Source: Tetrastigma voinierianum
Lineage: Eukaryota > Streptophyta > Magnoliopsida > Vitales > Vitaceae
DNA: 64,000 bases
Assembly (NCBI GenBank): GCA_016808115.1
Contig: JAEQBH010004547.1
Span: 1-64,000 of the forward strand
Reading direction: 5' to 3'
Below, piece after piece: positions 62,601 through 64,000 of this stretch (position 1 is its first letter; each line of letters starts with the position of its first letter). The notes beneath the pieces were generated by a model. It searched no databases. It worked only from the letters and a program-made list of their open reading frames with translations, and was not told where the DNA came from. A program made the translations under genes and the position numbers.

Positions 62601-63565
62601 AATTTCCCTCAGAGGGTTAAATATCACCAGATGAGCCAGCAATTCTTCCACAATTACCTATAGTCCCAAAAAATGAAAAACGCAAGCATTGTTATGGAAC
62701 ACCTCAACCAAAGAGGGTAGACTATAGAGATAGGGATTTTGAGCTCATGTCTCCTCCAGGGAGTCATAGAAAGGATTTTGCCACTGCTGTTGACCCATTG
62801 ATCCAAATGAACCCACATACCGTGTTTGTCATCAGGTTTGAATTTCTGGTCCTTTATTTTTACATTCTTTTAACTCTTTCCAAAACCCTTCATCATACAA
62901 CAATATTTGTGATTATGTTCAGTGTTCTTCAACAGTTCTGTCAGATGCACTAAAGTGTTGTAATTTTCTTAATAATTCAGGTCTTGGAGACATGATTGCC
63001 TGCGACAATGAAAATGTGAGTCACAATTTTCTCTGTACTTCTTTTGCACTTTAGTTGTTCTCCATTGGCTTTGTTCCTCCTGTATAGTTTACATTTATGG
63101 ATAAACTATAGATAAGATATGCACAACATCAATGCGAAAGCAAATATAATCACAGGAGAGGGACCAGTTAAAACAATAAAGCATGAGACAATTGTTCCAT
63201 TTATGAAAAGAACAAGCACTCAGATATTTTTAAAATCCATTGAAGGTGCTTGCTTTAGTGTTGAAATTTGAAGCAGGTTGCTTTCTTCCATAGCATTTCC
63301 CAATTTCCTGCTCTCACCAAGACCTAACAATAGCATTGCTCAGTTTGTGATTCTGTTTCATGCTAATTTTCCCTTGACAGTGCCAAGGAGGTGAATGGTT
63401 CCACTACTCATGTTTAGGGCTCACACCAGAGACCAGATTCAAAGGAAAATGGAAGTATTGTCAACCTGCAGGCTATTACCGCAGCCTGTTACAGTTCCTT
63501 TGCAGGCCTTGCGTAGAGCTGTTCTCAACATTCTTTTCATGGCGGGACAAATCGTTCTGATTTAA
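50635..63565 (+). CDS. ING2-like: ING2-type PHD-finger protein with a transposon-filled giant intron
   Basis: ING proteins read H3K4me3 with a C-terminal PHD finger inside histone acetyltransferase or deacetylase complexes. Exons: 50635-50680 (MAIARTGVFVDYYLE), 50765-50837 (..NTIRELDERSQ), 50945-51131 (MINQTRQQTKYCLGL, then KMRKDIEANQDNALSLC and VLLAQQAYEL), a doubtful exon about 51300-51365, 62613-62835 (PDEPAILPQLPIVPK, then DYRDRDFELMSPPGSHRKDF), 62981-63015 (GDMIACDNEN) and 63381-63565 (CQGGEWFHYSCLGLTPETRF). PHD cysteines and histidine (CHQ, CDNENC, HYSC, PTC) can be traced. Small indels break the frame in exon 2 (net +1), exon 3 (an A lost near 51007), the end of the PDEP exon and both PHD exons; a TAA sits at the start of the PDEP exon. 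The C-terminus extends beyond the usual RLLPQ end. Confidence 0.9.
51785..51900. repeat. Purine-rich tract
   Basis: An almost unbroken run of GGA, GAA and GGAAGAA words on the plus strand. The reverse strand encodes only a Phe/Leu/Pro/Ser-rich spurious frame. Confidence 0.8.
51955..52200. repeat. AT-rich tandem repeat
   Basis: Repeated words TATACTTTATAAATTGCTCATT, split as TATACTTTATAA and ATTGCTCATTCTT, plus AAATTGATTATAAATTTTA occur three to four times, followed by a T run at 52196-52217. Confidence 0.75.
52880..53260 (+). pseudogene. Remnant of Harbinger ORF1 (Myb/NAM-associated type)
   Basis: Plant Harbinger elements encode a second, DNA-binding protein beside the transposase. Here a frame gives YSIGHLAKGEEAKTENKLD, similar to the RP.G.K.AKE block of ORF1 proteins. 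With frame changes come ELEIKERQ, then EMKIMEAILRLDPLY and IEVMKAG, matching the conserved C-terminal part (..IM..DLSKLDPL....YFE...IMK..G). The N-terminal Myb/SANT region was not found. The gene is heavily broken. This call rests on short motifs and is less certain than the transposase. Confidence 0.5.
53506..54158 (-). repeat. 3' LTR of copia copy B
   Basis: It begins TGTTAATTGTTAGAAAAG on the plus strand and shares with the second LTR a nearly identical first 45 bases, then TAATCTTTATAATGAT.GTTA, AAATTAAATCGATAAGAA, GATGACCTCTTT, TTTATGAAGGAGAGACTTGA and CATTTCATTCACTATATC. Between these anchors the copies differ by many substitutions and small indels. Confidence 0.85.
54300..57940 (-). 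pseudogene. Broken gag-pol of copia copy B
   Basis: Reading the minus strand, a gag start near 57938 (MDTVRTPW) leads within about 120 bases to the zinc-knuckle region CFNRGKQGHKS (57755-57720), so most of gag is deleted. It continues with a protease remnant, the integrase phrase RYVYLLKSKGE near 56940, a late integrase/linker region with MWKEAI near 56140, and reverse transcriptase (KKIYMEQTRGVF, then INECDKCVYVKDDEHGYVI, 55830-55640). The YVDD motif region is damaged. RNase H is expected at 55300-54300, but no motif could be read safely. Frameshifts are frequent throughout. Confidence 0.8.
58380..58690. repeat. T-rich repeats in the copia leader
   Basis: Runs of 8-14 T alternate with GAAA, CGAAA and AAAACGAGA words. 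In element orientation this is an A-rich leader between 5' LTR and gag. A shorter, related A/T-run pattern is found before gag in copy A (about 40170-40260). Confidence 0.6.
58703..59347 (-). repeat. 5' LTR of copia copy B
   Basis: Partner of 53506-54158, in the same orientation. It begins TGTTAATTGTTAGAAAAG and ends near GTCGTTCCCAC. The element is on the minus strand, so this is its upstream LTR. It abuts the C-terminal coding region of the Harbinger transposase. Confidence 0.85.
59440..60600 (-). pseudogene. Broken PIF/Harbinger transposase (DDE nuclease, plant_tran type)
   Basis: Harbinger transposases are DDE nucleases that cut and paste the element at TTA/TAA sites. On the minus strand the order of conserved phrases is right, in shifting frames: MSRPLF near 60366, NEVEQYDPYFIQR (60325-60285), DSV.EYIG near 60150, MHG..NCPIALLEGMYTVIV with RPTII and ASQD (60000-59900), YPGSSN (59860), NGHAPP (59800), STDGIYPNLLTF (59740), FAKAQELQEKDAER (59670) and DIIKA near 59520. 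The first and third catalytic acidic residues are in blurred regions. A 49-bp tandem duplication lies at about 60247-60313. It is not functional as read. Confidence 0.8.
60720..60728 (-). promoter_or_regulatory. Possible TATA box of the Harbinger transposase
   Basis: On the minus strand the sequence reads CTATAAATA, about 120 bases upstream of the start of recognisable coding sequence and followed by a pyrimidine-rich leader. It is well placed for a transposase promoter. Confidence 0.4.
61070..62612. other. Intron DNA of the ING2 gene
   Basis: T-rich plus-strand DNA typical of a plant intron, ending in TTTCCCTCAG at 62603-62612. No exon or transposon end was recognised here. Confidence 0.6.
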
Positions 63566-64000
63566 GATTGTGTGTATTCAAGGGCTGGGAGATCTGTTAA
63601 TTTTTCTGCTAGGTGTGGAATTGATTGTTGGGGAGGGGGGGTCACAATTTTCAACATCAAGGGAGAGAGAGTGGGGAAGAAGGGGATACTGTTTCTAGCA
63701 TGGGGATTTAGTAGACTGGTAATCGCTTCCCTACTCTGTGATTCCCCTACTCCAATTGATGCTGTTCATTCAATTAAAACTCCAAGCAGCTGTAACCTAT
63801 ACTTGGGAAAGCATTAGGATGTTCTTTAGAAAAAAGAAAAAAAAAAGTAGCTATACTGATATAAATATTTCTCAGGGCAATGGTCTGGATTAAAATTAGC
63901 AGTGTTCATTCATTTTACCCATAGTGTTGGAGATGCAGGAGAGGTACATTGCAATCATCAAGGATTCAAGCATTATGTATTTTGTGTTGATGGGGACCAT
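63566..64000 (+). other. 3' untranslated region of the ING2 gene and window end
   Basis: This sequence follows the likely stop codon of the PHD exon. The open frame at 63572-63817 has no domain and is taken as chance. A-rich runs near 63830 could be close to a polyadenylation site. Confidence 0.4.

Noticed and set aside
1..64000. CRISPR array, operon or phage-like system
   Set aside because: The DNA is plant nuclear. Tandem repeats here have no unique spacers of constant length, and no prokaryotic genes were seen.

Overview
This window is nuclear DNA from a flowering plant, most likely a eudicot. It is AT-rich, its genes carry introns, it has a nuclear tRNA-Lys(UUU), and its host genes are plant types: fimbrin, a PLS-class PPR protein with a DYW domain, a plant ING2-type PHD protein and an NLR relic. 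Its transposons (Ty1/copia, Ty3/gypsy, TRIM, PIF/Harbinger, Mutator-type MITE) are also typical of plants. I cannot name the species from sequence alone.

Layout. Positions 1-5450 hold a broken Ty3/gypsy element on the minus strand: a degenerate gag and long noncoding, low-complexity LTR-like DNA. A tRNA-Lys lies at 5905-5977. From about 6.2 to 30 kb no protein gene was recognised. This stretch is AT-rich and holds dispersed repeats, local duplications, TA microsatellites and a degenerate array of roughly 180-bp tandem repeats (about 20.6-22.65 kb). From 30.35 to 37.98 kb there is a plus-strand fimbrin (actin-bundling protein) gene with 14 exons; its last intron contains a Mutator-type MITE with a 10-bp target duplication. 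From 38.3 to 46.4 kb there are MITE-like DNA, two complete TRIM elements (39319-39589 and 44848-45172) and a truncated copia element. The copia element abuts a fragment of an NLR leucine-rich repeat gene. A few unassigned exon-like segments lie on the minus strand. From 46.4 to 46.85 kb there is a fragment of a short-chain dehydrogenase, followed at once by a minus-strand PPR-DYW gene (46962-50247). Divergently from it, an ING2-type gene runs from 50635 to 63565. One giant intron of about 11 kb in that gene carries a PIF/Harbinger element whose two genes converge, with a copia element apparently inserted between them.

Overall pattern. Every recognisable host gene carries small frame-breaking insertions or deletions, while splice sites and conserved residues are otherwise well kept. 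That is more like uncorrected long-read consensus errors than independent decay of four unrelated genes, although the transposons are genuinely decayed as well. I found no bacterial-style operon, CRISPR array or clearly new biological system. The most interesting structures are the nested insertion in the ING2 intron, the two intact-looking TRIMs, the tandem array and the copia/NLR junction.
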